A DNA stretch of 64,000 bases, from positions 123,208,929 through 123,272,928 of the forward strand of contig OX328123.1 of the NCBI GenBank assembly GCA_946811695.1. The letters run 5' to 3'. Shown in pieces: positions 44,881-56,612 of this stretch (the stretch's first letter is position 1; every line of letters starts with the position of its first letter). The notes under the pieces were generated by a model, which saw only the letters and a list, made by a program, of their open reading frames with translations, was not told the DNA's origin and searched no databases. Both the position numbers and the translations under genes were made by a program. The DNA is from Gonocerus acuteangulatus. Its lineage: Eukaryota > Arthropoda > Insecta > Hemiptera > Coreidae.

Positions 44881-45285
44881 TCAAATGAATCGTCTGGGTA
44901 AGGAGAACCTATATTTGATGTTTAAAGAAACATTTCGACGCATCATAACATCAACAGTTGTGACTTCTTTCTTAAATGTAGTAAATAAAGTCGTAGGGGT
45001 TAACTGCATAATATACTTGACAGCAGATACTAAGTTTTTCAAAGTCGAGCCATCTAAATTCCAAAGTTTAGGATCACAAACCCAAAATGTATGTTCTTTG
45101 TTCTTATCTTTTTCTTGAAGGCGTTCTACACTTTCCCTATTGTGATCTTTATCCTCGGGATAAGGTTCCTGTGTTTTACAGTGAAATAGTGTAGTTAAGA
45201 GAGTAATCAATTTGTCCTCTAGAGTAATGTCATCTGGAAGAGCTTCTAACTTTTCTAGGCTAGTGATTAGATGTATGTAGGTTGA
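44881..45285 (-). pseudogene. Unassigned coding-like fragment
   Basis: A minus-strand frame of about 130 codons (109 from its first ATG) has protein-like composition. It begins L-E-K-L-E-A-L-P-D-D-I-T, then FWVCDPKLWNLDGSTLKNLV, ending SLNIKYRFSLPRRFI. The last 20 codons lie in the direct repeat shared with 44085-44210, so the frame probably belongs to a mobile element. No domain was recognised. A host exon is less likely. Confidence 0.35.
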
Positions 45286-45416
45286 TTATTGGTATCAAAT
45301 ATCAAGCAGGAAGGAGAACTTTATGCAGAATTTAAAGACCCTGGTTTTATATGAAGTACAAAAGCCAGTTGGTATGCGGCAACTAAATTTTAATTAATTC
45401 TTAGAAAAAAGTAATG

Positions 45417-46206
45417 AGATCCCAAAGAAAAACATAAATGTGAAATAGAGGCCAAGTTCCTCCCCCGACAAAGAAACACTCCCTTCCCCAAAAATATCCC
45501 CTCCTAAAACCCCCCAAAACGCCTTACCATCCTACACTCCAAAAAATTAGTATGAGTTAGTGTTTTAAGTGCACCATCTTTTCAACCAAAAATATTTGCC
45601 AATTCAAGAGATGATACATGAAAGAAATGTCCTAGTTCATTACTTGTGAGACCTCATAGTTACTTACTAAGAACATTAAAGACACTTCAACTGACCTTTA
45701 AAAACAACAATAAAAATACTTATATCCAGTTACTAAAATAACTTTCCTCAACCAGGTATATTCATAAACTTGGCAATGTTTTATTTGTGCCGAAATTATC
45801 TTTAGAGAGAAAACTAAACATTGCCAAGTTTAATAATATACCTGTTTGAGGAAAGTTATTTTAGTAACTTTAGGAAGGATATTTTAGTAACTGGATATAA
45901 GTATTTTTATTGTTGTTTTTAAAGGTCAGTTGAAGTGTCTTTACTGTTCTTAGTAAGTAACTATGAGGTCTTCCAAGTAATGAACTTGGACATTTCTTTC
46001 TTGTATCATCTCTTGTATTGGCAAATATTTTTGGTTGAAAAGATGGTGCACTTAAAACACTAACTCATACTAATTTTTTGGAGTGTAGGATGGTAAGGCG
46101 TTTTGGGGGGGGGGGTTTAGGAGGGGATATTTTTGGGGAAGGGAGTGTTTCTTTGTGGAGGGAGGAACTTGGCGTCTATTTCACATTTATGTTTTTTTTT
46201 TGGGAT
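45417..46206. repeat. Long near-perfect palindrome (~365-bp arms, ~32-nt loop)
   Basis: The left arm 45417-45782 is the reverse complement of the right arm 45815-46206 with few mismatches by eye. The right arm has one extra ~22-base stretch near 45868. Terminal blocks are CCCAAAGAAAAACATAAATG and CATTTATGTTTTTTTTTTGG. C-runs in one arm pair with G-runs in the other. It is non-coding and would fold into a single long hairpin if transcribed. Confidence 0.92.
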
Positions 46207-46380
46207 ATATTATTACATTGCATTATATTACCTTATTTTTTTGTATATATTTACATTATATATATATTACTTAATTGCATTATATTACCTTATTGTCTAT
46301 ATATTTACACTATGTGCACATTATTACATTGCATTATACGACCTTATTGTCTGTATATTTACATTTACTTATGCTTAATA
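46205..46380. repeat. Tandem repeat, ~60-67-bp unit
   Basis: Three units of ATTACATTGCATTATATTAC type, the same family as 43535-43690. It directly abuts the palindrome. Confidence 0.8.
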
Positions 46381-46573
46381 CTAGCTTGTTTTTATTATTT
46401 ACACACGTACATACATATGTACATAAACATATAATATTAGATTACATGATTTTAAATTATTTATGCATGATTTTAGAGTATTTATATATTGTGTTTGTAT
46501 ATCAATCTTTGTGCATTTGCATCATAGGAAAGTAAGTATGAATGAGAAGTTACATAAATTATCTGCCTACTGT

Positions 46574-46575
<2 letters not shown>

Positions 46576-46646
<71 letters not shown>
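46576..46646. repeat. (TA)n microsatellite
   Basis: About 35 TA units with one C interruption. Confidence 0.97.
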
Positions 46647-47199
46647 AAAAATATTCCGAAGAATTTATTCATTTTGCGATAAAATGGAGTCCTTTTGTGA
46701 ATGCTGATAAAACATCGTTATTTTCATGATGGCACTTCTGGATTGCAACACCAGGGAGTAGAGCATGGTAATAAATAAAAATAATAAAAAAAATATAATA
46801 TTACAAGCCTGCATCTATAATAGAATAACGAACAGGTGGAGTTTATTTCTCAAGTGGAAACAGTTTAATTTTAGATGGAATGCATAATAAATTCATCGAG
46901 CTGAACTAGTGGTCCACTCGACGAATTGAGGCGTAAAACAGGTGGGAACATTAATGAGCTGGTTGTTTCAGTTAGAGATTAACTGTAGCGCTCTTATTGT
47001 TACTGATACAGTTCATGTTACTGCTATAATCTGATTTTAACTTTAATGAGACTTCTAATAATTAATTTGGCTGCTTTAAAAAAGCCATTGAGCTTTTATC
47101 GAAGTGCAGACCGTCAAGTATTCACAGTAAAAAAAATCTTATGTTAATGAGTTAAGTTTTTTGTGTTATAATTTCTTGAGGAATTAAAAGGAAATTACA

Positions 47200-47410
47200 T
47201 GAAAACAGTCCAGCATGGAGGAACTGCGTCATCTTACTGTGTTTCTATAATGTTTCTGTTCCTTTAAGCCATATGGAAAGCCAATATTCTGTGAAGAATT
47301 TAAACACCATATTTAATGAAATCTTGAAGAAAAGCGAGATTTTAGGCATCATTATAAACAGTTTTTCAATAGTAGAAATTACCAACTTGGTCCTGGGAAA
47401 TTTTAAAAAT
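47200..47410 (+). repeat. Family A-like 5' end, diverged
   Basis: AAAACAGTCCAGCATGGAGG then AACTGCGTCATCTTA. The body, with GAGATTTTAGGCATCAT and AGTAGAAATTAC, resembles 43290-43350. Confidence 0.5.
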
Positions 47411-48147
47411 TCTTGTTAACACTCCAGTTAGCGCACTCCTGACTGGCACCCTGTCTGGTTATACGCGTAGCTACAGGTGAAGCCATATATTGTACTCTCA
47501 AATACATAACAAAAACACAATTTTATTAATTTTTGATTATAAAGCAATTACATTAGTAATATTGTTATTCAATTATTACAGTGACGGGATTAAAAGAAAT
47601 TTTTCTGCTGGTATAAATAACATTATTTTTTTTATAACGTGTACAAGCTCATTTTATTAATACTTTTTTAACTGAAGTTAAACCATTACGTACAAAATAT
47701 ACAAATTTGCCTTATATCAATTTCTTACATTTTTTACTCTGTTCGTTTTAGTTTTTTTTTGTCACCACAACGAGCACAAAAGTCGGAGCAGACTTTCTGC
47801 TGGATGTATTCATTGTCCAAGACTCTACAGAATGCAATGTCTAGATAAGAAAACAACATTTTTTTTTTTTTTTGTACTTGTCAAACATTTATGCATTTTA
47901 ATGCCATGAAACTAATTGGTTGTGAAGGTTTAAAATAAATGATTTTACAGAAACAAATTGTATACTTTGCAAAAATATATTTTAAATTAAATACTTGTTT
48001 TGTCTTCTTCTATCCCCTAATAATAAATTTTAACTTGATTCAGAATTTAATATTATTTAACGAAGTCATATTTTTGATAAATGTTTAAAAACACTATTAC
48101 AAATGAAGAAATCTATAAAAATGTTTTATGTTTTAATTTATTTATTT

Positions 48148-48188
48148 ATTTTTTTACGGCGCTTCGACAACTAGACCATTAGCGCCTA
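48148..48188 (-). mobile_element. SINE-2 tail fragment
   Basis: The minus strand reads GGCGCTAATGGTCTAGTTGT then CGAAGCGCCGTAAAAAAA. Confidence 0.7.
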
Positions 48189-48189
48189 A

Positions 48190-50010
48190 AAATTGTATTA
48201 TTTAACAAAAAAAAAAACAGCATATTTGATCATTTCAATTAATTACTCGGTTATTTAATATTGGTTATGGGTTTAAAAAAAGAAATAATAAAATATATAC
48301 TAATTTTAAAACTCCCTTTCTTTTTGCCATTTTTTATTGGGGTGTTTTGAGCATCCAACCTCACTATTTACGTTCGGGTAAGCAACCTCCTACTTAAGGG
48401 CTAAAGAGCAACTTGATCACAAAAATAGTATGTTGACTCGAAGGAAAATCCATAATAATTAAAAAACTTGAATAATATTAAAACTTGAATTTAATGCTAA
48501 ACTGAAAATTCATGAAACTGTGACACCGTCTGGGAGTCACAGAGCAACTTTAACCAGGTATAAGGAGGTAACTTGAATACTGGCTAATAGATAAAACCGC
48601 TCTTAGAAGGTATTAGCCCGCCAAAAGCCCTCTTTTCACACATTCAACTTGTGCGTCAAATATAAACATTGAGGTGGCTACAGTTTTAGCAACGCACCTA
48701 AAGGGGTTAATGTCCTTTGTTAATGTGAGAAAGATACAACACAAGTAACTTTATGTAATTAACAAAGTAATTTTCATTTCTTCATTAAATACTTTCTTAA
48801 ATAGAGAATTTGTGTTATATTAAGACGAAACAATTGTTCTTTTACTAATTACCGAATAGTGAGATCAAATATTTCAAAATTTGTTAATGCAACAAGGATA
48901 TTAAGTTGTTATCTATACCCTATATAACAATTAAAATTATTCTTATACTGTGATAAATACTCACAGATAGGCTGAAAGTAGTATGTGTGTATTTAATACG
49001 ATGGTCGCTTATTTTTGTTCTTCCATCTGAAGAAGCTTGCTGTAAATATTTGCAAGAGTGCTGATCAGTAATAAAAAACAAAAAAAAAAGGTCCAATAAA
49101 AACACACAGATTTTCTGTTTAATTTTTATGAGGATATTTTTTGAACTAATTTATCACATATAAACAAGCGTAACTATGTCATATTTTGTAGAGTTTTTTT
49201 TTCTTCCAATGTAAAAATATTTAGTGAACTCCTGAGCGTTCGATTTCTTTTTTGCACTTGCTGTGTCTGAATAACATATACCTTGGATCTTATTATCTAT
49301 CTTTTGATATTTAAAAGTGAACTTTTGTGGGTATTTTAATCAAGTTGTATTTTGTAGGGAATATCTTTGGATCGATAAGGTTGGTAAGGTAATCCACCCC
49401 CGTTTCCACGAAGGGAGTATTAGCCAAGCCTTAGGAAGTACTGGATTGCAGTTGGGAAGTGGTTGAAGAGAGCCCCGCTAAGCACTTGTATAAGAGTTCG
49501 ACGCAACCAATAAATTCCCCCGGGTAGGCTCCCCCGCAACTCCAGAACGAACGTTTTCCAGCCTGGAATGGCTTCCTTTGGAATATTAATTTGCTGGAAA
49601 CAATTAGGCCTCCCGTACTGAAGCCTAGATTTGGAGTCGGCGGTAGTATGCGTGGCCTCCTCACCCGACACCCTAATCCTAATGCACTTGGCGGCCAGAA
49701 ATAAACTAATTTAATAATACCATGAAGCGCTTTCCTAGTGTAATTAAGGGATTTGAGGTTTAATCCTGGCAAAAACAAGCAGGGACATAAACAAGTTTGC
49801 CGCCGGCTTCTGCGGCTTATAAGTACTTCTACGGAATGATCTAGTGCTTGTGGTTTTGTTACTTCTTAGCTTCGCCTTCTCTATCAGGTATCAGGTATGC
49901 GATTCCCACAAGTATACTTAGAGACACTTTTAGAGGGATTGGGGTAGCCTTCACAACTTCAAAAGTATGATAATACAGTTCCTAAACAATTAGTGCACGC
50001 GCCAAATTAA
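48190..50010. other. No gene recognised; includes complex unique island
   Basis: The interval 49380-49830 is balanced, not repeated and has overlapping minus-strand frames (83 and 115 codons) without domains. It is a candidate conserved noncoding island. The rest is AT-rich. Confidence 0.35.
49027..49062 (+). ncRNA. Degenerate hammerhead-like motif
   Basis: CTGAAGA, A, stem CTTGC..GCAAG, then AGTG where GAAA is expected. Kept only because the box and stem resemble the better copies. Confidence 0.2.
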
Positions 50011-50017
50011 AGGTTTT

Positions 50018-50165
50018 TTGTTACGGCACACCGTCATCCGGGCCATTAGCACCAACATCCATGGCGCAGCCGTCAAGTTTTGCAACGCGCCCTGAAAGAG
50101 AAAGTCCCTTCAACGAGCGGGACTCGAACCTCATCTCCCGCATTAGAATTGATGATCCAACATTT
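50018..50165 (-). mobile_element. SINE-2 copy, 5' truncated
   Basis: The minus strand has GCGGGAGATGAGGTTCGAGT (B box), a CTCTTTCAGGGCGCGTTGCA body, then the tail GGTGCTAATGGCCCGGATGA and GTGTGCCGTAAC. The A box lies outside or is lost. Confidence 0.75.
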
Positions 50166-50806
50166 ATAATCACTTTTTTTATAGCCTTCTACGGCTTAAC
50201 CCATTCTTCCATTTCAATATTGTCTGGGTCCCATCAAGAAATCAATGTTCTGAGGAAAAGCAAATAGATCTTTGATCTTGCAAAGCGATTTTTAGGCGTA
50301 TATAACATTAAAATAAGTGAAGGTTGACCTTTGTTTTCCATGGCCTGATGAACCTTCAAAAAACGGATGATATTTGAGGCGCTGCCATGATAAAATTTAA
50401 AGTATAATATCACTCCTTATAACTATAAATACAATAATAACGAATGAAGGGCCACTGGCCATACCGCATTGGATACCTACACCGGTTGCCGATGATCAAC
50501 AAGGATAAACAAGGGTGGAAGGTGCAATTCACAGGCACAAAACCACGTTCCATTCTATTATAAAGAGGGGTTAGAAAGAAAATAATCTTCATGCGAGGAA
50601 TACATAAAATAAATATAAAATGTATTTGTTTATTTGCAAGTAAGGCGATTCATTTTACGCAATTATAAACCGTTTATATAGTCTAATATTAATTTAGTGT
50701 GTGTAAATAAATCTTAAATATCAATGAACGTTGTAAATAGAATTAAGAAGTTTATCAATGGTATATACACATTTTGTAAGCTAAAAATTAATTGGGAAAT
50801 AAAATA

Positions 50807-51226
50807 CAGTAAACTTCCCCTAATCCGGCATCCTATGGTCAGGCACGGCAGGGGTGCCAAGGCCTAACATTAAAAGTGGGCCTCCTCAGATCTTATGCAT
50901 CAAATCCGTGAAATCCCCACCCAAAAAACACCGTGGTGCCCGATGGAGTCGTAAAAAAATTTCCAGAAACCCTCTCATGATCAAATACGTAATGGTTGCC
51001 AGTTGAGTTTATAGCTTTCGACTGAGACAGTATAATTCTAACAGCGTGCAATTATATTTTATTAGTAATTTTACATTAAATATGTACAGGTACTAGTCTT
51101 ATAGTCTACATTCCGTTTTTTTTTCACATATAACCATTTTTTTCGACATGCGTCCGAAAATCCGGAATAATTGATAATCCGGTATGCTTCAAGTCCCGAA
51201 CGTGCCGGATTAAAGGAAGTTTACTC
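50807..51226. mobile_element. pogo/Tigger-type MITE
   Basis: The ends are CAGTAAACTTCCCCTAATCC and the inverse GGATTAAAGGAAGTTTACTC, each next to TA (50805-50806 and 51227-51228). The CAGT..ATCCGGCA terminal form and TA duplication are characteristic of the pogo branch of Tc1/mariner. The ~420-bp interior has no transposase. Confidence 0.85.
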
Positions 51227-51251
51227 TACTTTGTATAAATACCTAACAAAA

Positions 51252-51288
51252 CGACATATTTCGTGCTTCGTTCGCACCTCTTCAGGGT
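51252..51288 (-). ncRNA. Hammerhead-like motif, Penelope-type
   Basis: The minus strand reads CCTGAAGA, G, stem GTGC/GCAC with loop GAACGAA, then GAAATATGTCG. Both boxes are recognisable, again with one extra purine before stem II. Confidence 0.4.
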
Positions 51289-51478
51289 ACTTCTCCAACA
51301 AAATATGCTTTTCTAAATCCAAATAAAAACGAAGTAATTTATGTCCTAATACCTATAATAATACCTAAAATTCTATCCTCAAGCCGTGTCATTATCGATA
51401 CATAATTTCTTTTGGTGATTTTGATAACTGTGACATTTAGGTCTTAATCTATTGAACTAAGGAATATAGAAAACTAAG

Positions 51479-51481
<3 letters not shown>

Positions 51482-51545
<64 letters not shown>
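51482..51545. repeat. (TA)n microsatellite
   Basis: About 31 TA units with one G interruption. Confidence 0.97.
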
Positions 51546-52542
51546 GCCTCTACACCTATAATTTAATGGCTCTAACATTAGCAATCTAAGCTATATATGC
51601 AATGTGCAATATGCAGACTGAGGAGATCAGAGGGCCTCCTTAATGAAGCCAATTCCACCTTAAGGGCTACTCCAATTGTATCAATAGGCTATTCATGTAG
51701 TGTAATCAGTACTAGTATAGGCAGCTCTCCTGTAATACTAGCCGAGGCAAATAGTCAATAGTACACAATGGACTTGAGCCAGATAGTCTGGGCTTAATAC
51801 GAACCTATCTTAACGAGAAATTCAATTTATAATCAAGTAAAGTGGTTTGCTTCGAATGTCGAGAGAGAAAACGCGCTAAAAAAAGAAAAGAAAAAAGACT
51901 TTCATACTTCCCCGCCAAAAATATTAGTAGAAACCCCCCCCCCCCATTAATGAATTGTCTCATGTTTTTCAATCAGTGTGTTAGTAGTTAATGTCCAAAC
52001 TGAAGGTTTAGACAACGTTTTCAAGATTTAAGTTAAACACTCGAAGAAGGTGGGTGTAAGTGCTTATTCATTGTCAAAGCTGAAGGAAAAAACAATGTCG
52101 TTTTTTCGACGACATTGTGAGAAGTTATTCAATGCTCATCCATTGAATTATTTGAGTCCACAAGGAGTATGAAGAGCTTTCGATGTTAGAAGAACCTTTA
52201 ATACTAAATGCCTATATTCCAATGTTTCTCCCGCATGAACATGCAGACTATCTGAATAACTCGACGTGAAGGCACCCATCTTTGTATATTTCTGTTGAGA
52301 AATTTGTTTGTACTTAGACTGGATAATAAGCAATACAGCCATAGTTTATGGTAGACTTGGACTAATTGAACCTTTTCATACAGTCATTGGTCAGTTTTGG
52401 AGTAACCATGTTAATATCCACACATATTTGTTCACTAAGTTAGCAAGGGTGTCAAGGGTAGCTATGTTATTTATAATATTGTAAAAATAATGTTGGTTTT
52501 CCATTAAAAAAAAAATAAAATAAAATCTTCTGTTAATTTCAG

Positions 52543-52672
52543 GAGCTTGGAAGAGAAAGAGCGAATCACGATATCCGGATGTTGGGAAATCGAAGTTGAA
52601 TTTCCGAAAATGCTTCAGGATAGCAAAGGCGAATGTTTACACTATAGAATACTGATTCATAAACCTGATTGA
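52543..52672 (+). CDS. Candidate terminal host exon, unknown protein
   Basis: After a good acceptor (TCTTCTGTTAATTTCAG) one base completes a split codon. A 42-codon frame follows: SLEEKERITISGCWEIEVEF, then P-K-M-L-Q-D-S-K-G-E-C, ending HYRILIHKPD and TGA. The alternating hydrophobic pattern (W-E-I-E-V-E-F; H-Y-R-I-L-I) suggests beta strands at a protein C-terminus. I do not recognise the family. A minus-strand SINE-1 begins about 9 bases after the stop, so the exon end or 3' UTR may have been disturbed by that insertion. It could belong to the same + strand gene as 29631-29816, which is unproven. No retroelement motif is present. Confidence 0.5.
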
Positions 52673-52680
52673 AAAAATAT

Positions 52681-52902
52681 GCACACTAGGGAGATAGTTT
52701 AGTCAGTGGTATGCTCCGGACGCCAGATTTTCTCCATTGGAGGTACGCATTAATAAATTAATTATAGGCTTGGTTGGCCTAAGGACGGTCGGGGAGGCCG
52801 AAGAAGATAGAAGATAAAATCTTTAGTGCTTGCTCGAGATTTGAACTCAGGTCCTCCAGCATATTAGTCAAGTGATCTACTACTGAGCAAACTTTGCCCC
52901 CT
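52681..52902 (-). mobile_element. SINE-1, 3' truncated
   Basis: The minus strand has a diverged head GGGGGCAAAGTTTGCTCAGT with B box GAGTTCAAATCTC, and a body matching other SINE-1 copies to GTGC. The last ~90 bases of the family are missing. Confidence 0.85.
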
Positions 52903-52984
52903 TGAAATGACTCAGACCTAATAAGAAATTATTTAGTAGAGAGTATATTTCTATTTCACATTATTTTATTTATTTTGTTAATGC

Positions 52985-53532
52985 TCAGCCTCTATGGCGA
53001 AAAGCATATAATCCTCAGTGTGGGCCGATGTAGGTGCTGCAACAATCGATGCCACTCCAAAAAATCATCCATGTGAGTAGGTATGTTAAGTTGGATAGAT
53101 TTAAAACAAATAGGTTGAAAATAAATGAGAAATAAAATAAATAACTATATACCTATATATCTATAAAAAAAGAAATAAAATAAACACTGAAATATGTTGT
53201 TATTAATAGGAGATGGTAATAAAATGTAAAGCATAAATCATTCTGTATCGCTGTGATTTTATTGTAAGAAGAAGTGAATTGGAATTCTTAGGATTATGTG
53301 ACCATTTGCCCCAGGTTGTATGTGAAGTCTATATTTTGTCGAAAATGTTATTGTTTTTCAAATAGGTCAGTATTGTATCAATATATTGACTGCCTTCAGA
53401 AAGTATATCTGTCACGTCATGTGGAATGTCCAAGTTAGTCCGTAACCGACAGTCTGTTAATATATGTTTTACAGTAAGGTCTGTGTTACAATGTTTACAT
53501 TTTGGTTTGTCAGTCTTTGTCATCAGGTACAC
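52985..53532 (-). pseudogene. LINE 3' end (pol tail and 3' UTR), reverse strand
   Basis: The minus-strand frame 53329-53532 reads YLMTKTDKPKCKHC, then LTVKHILTDC, then SEGSQYIDTILTYL, closely like the tail at 37480-37660 and 39868-39950. The 3' UTR runs to about 52985. Confidence 0.75.
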
Positions 53533-53596
53533 TCATGGGTTATGCGTGTATGGCCGACTCTTAGCCTCGCAAGGACTACTTCACATTATTTGCTAC

Positions 53597-54535
53597 AAAA
53601 AAAAAAAAAAAAATACAAACAAGAAAAAAAATAATAATTGTTCATTGTCAATGAAAATTAGAATTAGTAATTGCCTTCACCTTACTGTATAAACAATTTG
53701 ATACCATAAATAACAAAATATGTTAAATTTAAACTTTCCAAATACATGAGGATAGAGTAAGAAATAAATAATTGCCTGGATTAATGTGTTCAATTAGAGT
53801 TGATCAACAACCCGGAGCTAATATTATTAAAAGTTGAGAATATTAATTACATAGGAAGAATTTAATTAATAATTCAACGTAGGCTGAGAAAAAGATGAAT
53901 CCTGTATAAGATGAATTTGAGAAGAAAATGCGAGACGCATAGGCTGGCTTCAGGTTCTCGCTAGCCCCTTTAATCAACCTCGGCAACTTTTCATTGGATT
54001 ACACATCCACCTTGGCAGCTTAAAACTCTTGTTTCCTCTACTAATATGGCTTCAGAGTATACTCAAGTATTCTGTTCTCTTATCAACAATAATTAAAAAT
54101 AATGTTTTCTTATATATACATTGTGTAACGGAAAATAGTATCAACCTTTCAGGAGGTGATACTTGATGCAACAAAATGTGATGTACGAAGTATGGTTCAA
54201 TGCCTTATACAATAGAATAACTTGAATTTGGTTTATGGAAATGCCAAGGAAGCCCTTGAACATAATAACATATATAAATTACAAATCTTAGTTTCTCATA
54301 GAAAATGTTATCTACTTTACGATGGCTTGTTAGGATTTTATTGACACAAACGGGTTTCGGGGATTGAGATAAAAAAAAAATAATAAAATACGAAATTTGA
54401 ATTATTCTGTTTCTGTTGGGAATTGAACCATACTTTATGTGAACTTTTTTTGTTGCACTTGAGGTCGAGCATCCTGAAAGATTCATACTTTTATTTGTTA
54501 CAACCTGTACTTAAATTTATGCTCTAAAACAAAGC

Positions 54536-54537
<2 letters not shown>
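53597..54537. other. No gene recognised
   Basis: Short A-run at 53597-53612, then AT-rich DNA with a moderately complex patch at 53930-54060. No supported exon. Confidence 0.4.
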
Positions 54538-54601
<64 letters not shown>

Positions 54602-54602
54602 T
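54538..54602. repeat. (TA)n microsatellite
   Basis: About 32 units with one A interruption. Confidence 0.97.
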
Positions 54603-54751
54603 TAGACAGCTATCGTGATGAAGTAATGCGTAAGCGGTTTCCATCATGATCGCGAATAACAAGGGGGGGGGGGGAGGTTTTTAGTCGGTTGGAGTCCGAC
54701 ACTATCTGGTTTTCTCCTTGCCAGGTGTACATGATGGATTTCCCTCCTACC

Positions 54752-54753
<2 letters not shown>

Positions 54754-54802
<49 letters not shown>
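54754..54802. repeat. (TA)n microsatellite
   Basis: About 24 units, 150 bp from the preceding tract. Confidence 0.97.
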
Positions 54803-54804
<2 letters not shown>

Positions 54805-55008
54805 TCGCTACAAATGCAAAGTATGGAATGTGAAAATCACCACTTTTCAGAGTGAAATAGCATTTATTCATAACTTCTTTTTTTTTGGACAGTCAAAATT
54901 TCGGCAGATTTGACCTTTTGATAATGGAATACTTTCCCTTTAATAGAGTGATCTAAGATTCAAGAATTTGCCGTACATAAGTCCAGGAGAAATATATACG
55001 TAAATACG

Positions 55009-55010
<2 letters not shown>

Positions 55011-55091
<81 letters not shown>
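55011..55091. repeat. (TA)n microsatellite with palindromic flanks
   Basis: About 40 units. TACGTAAATA precedes and TATTTACGTA follows, so the whole block is an extended palindrome. Confidence 0.95.
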
Positions 55092-55094
<3 letters not shown>

Positions 55095-55165
55095 CGTACT
55101 TTGTTTTTAGAGCATCGGGATATACAAAGGTTTGTGTGTTTACAAACTATTAATAACTATATTAT

Positions 55166-55240
55166 TGGGGTCTCCCGTGGTCTAGTGACTAGCGCCATAG
55201 ATTCATAAGCGGGAGATGGTGGGTTCGATCCCCACCGGCG
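55166..55240 (+). mobile_element. SINE-2 head (tRNA-like part only)
   Basis: GGGGTCTCCCGTGGTCTAGT (A box) and GGTGGGTTCGATCCCCACC (B box) match the full-length copy at 57802-58014. The body and tail are replaced by the terminal repeat of family D. The region folds partly like a tRNA, but the acceptor arm is not complementary. Confidence 0.75.
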
Positions 55241-56612
55241 CACACTGGGCAAAACGACTACTTTACGGCGACAAAAGTCGAAAATGTGATGCCGTCGTAG
55301 AAAGTCAATCTACGTGTCAAAACGTGCACAAGTCTTCTATTCATTGAAAACAGAACAACCATTGCTAGTCACTTGCTCTTCCTCTGCTTAGTCTTGTTCC
55401 AACTACGGTCTTTGTAAGGTGTTTTTTAAAAATTGTGTGCAAATTTTATAAATTCTTTTCACAATAAATTTATTACCTAGTGGTTTGTTCTTTATAAATA
55501 CATAATACGTATATATCTAATAACAGAAATGCATATCAAAGAAAAAAAAATTAATGAAATTATTACTAGATTGTTCATATTTTGTTGATTACTCAAGTTT
55601 GAGCAAGGTTTAAAAAAAAATTCCACTTCCAAATATTTTTTTTCGATAAGCCTTAAGCTTCTACTTTACTGTCTTGAGCCTTTCAGCTCCCCCTTCTTCC
55701 CCCTTTTAATGCTAATTTAAATTTAGTTTAGGCAGTCAGATAGAAGCTGAAGAATCCGCGGTGAAAGACAGTGGGTGAAAATCACCTTTTAGGTGGACAA
55801 AATACAAAACAATATTTTACAAATCACTTACTAAATACTGTCTAGTATTAGTAGGATTAAGGTAAAATGTAAATATTTACTTTCTTGGATCATCAACAGG
55901 CGACGGAAGGGAATATTAATCGGACTCTAAGAAAGGGAACATTTTTCCCAGTGTTTATTGCAGTTTTGTTCTTGTAATTACTTTTCCATTTTTTGAACTG
56001 AAACTGTACGTGTTTATTTAAATTTCATGTTACCCATGTATATGTAATTAGCCTATTGAAGTGTAGTTTACCACATGATTCACTTCAAGAACTGTCATTA
56101 GAAAATGAGGCAGACGATACTGACTTGTCAAAATAAAATGCTGAAGGATGTAGCAGTATTGAATCAGACGATGATCGGTGGATATTTCGTTTTTAGTGCA
56201 TAATATAATGGTATATATTCGTTATTAAAAAAAAACAAAAAAAAAAAACAAGTCAGTAGAATTACTTTTTTCTTCAAGTTGTTAGTCTATTTTTGTTATT
56301 TATTTTCGGATTATAGCCTATGTATTATTTTTTATGAATATATGTATTATGTTTATGTAAATAATAGATGTAAAAAGGTACTACTTAAATGTTCCATAGA
56401 TTTACAAAATGTTTTCCCAATTTTTATCTATTATGTCAAAACATTTGTGTATCTACAACATTTGTTTGTTGGATATACTAAAAACTATGGGTCAACGATT
56501 TTTTAAAATATTTTTCCCTAACTCAGTGACCTCAAAAATATTGAAAAACACAAAAAAATCATTTTGTCGCCCTAAAAGGGGATTTTTTCCCACATTGCGG
56601 CGCACAGTGTAA
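55236..56612 (+). mobile_element. TIR DNA transposon, family D copy 2
   Basis: The left end GCGCACACTGGGCAAAACGA and right end TTTTGTCGCCCTAAAAG..GCGCACAGTG match copy 1. About 500 bases of the left portion align with 530-1085. The interior near 56080-56150 keeps an acidic coding remnant (S-L-Q-E-L-S-L-E-N-E-A-D-D) followed by stops. No transposase core is readable. Confidence 0.6.
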
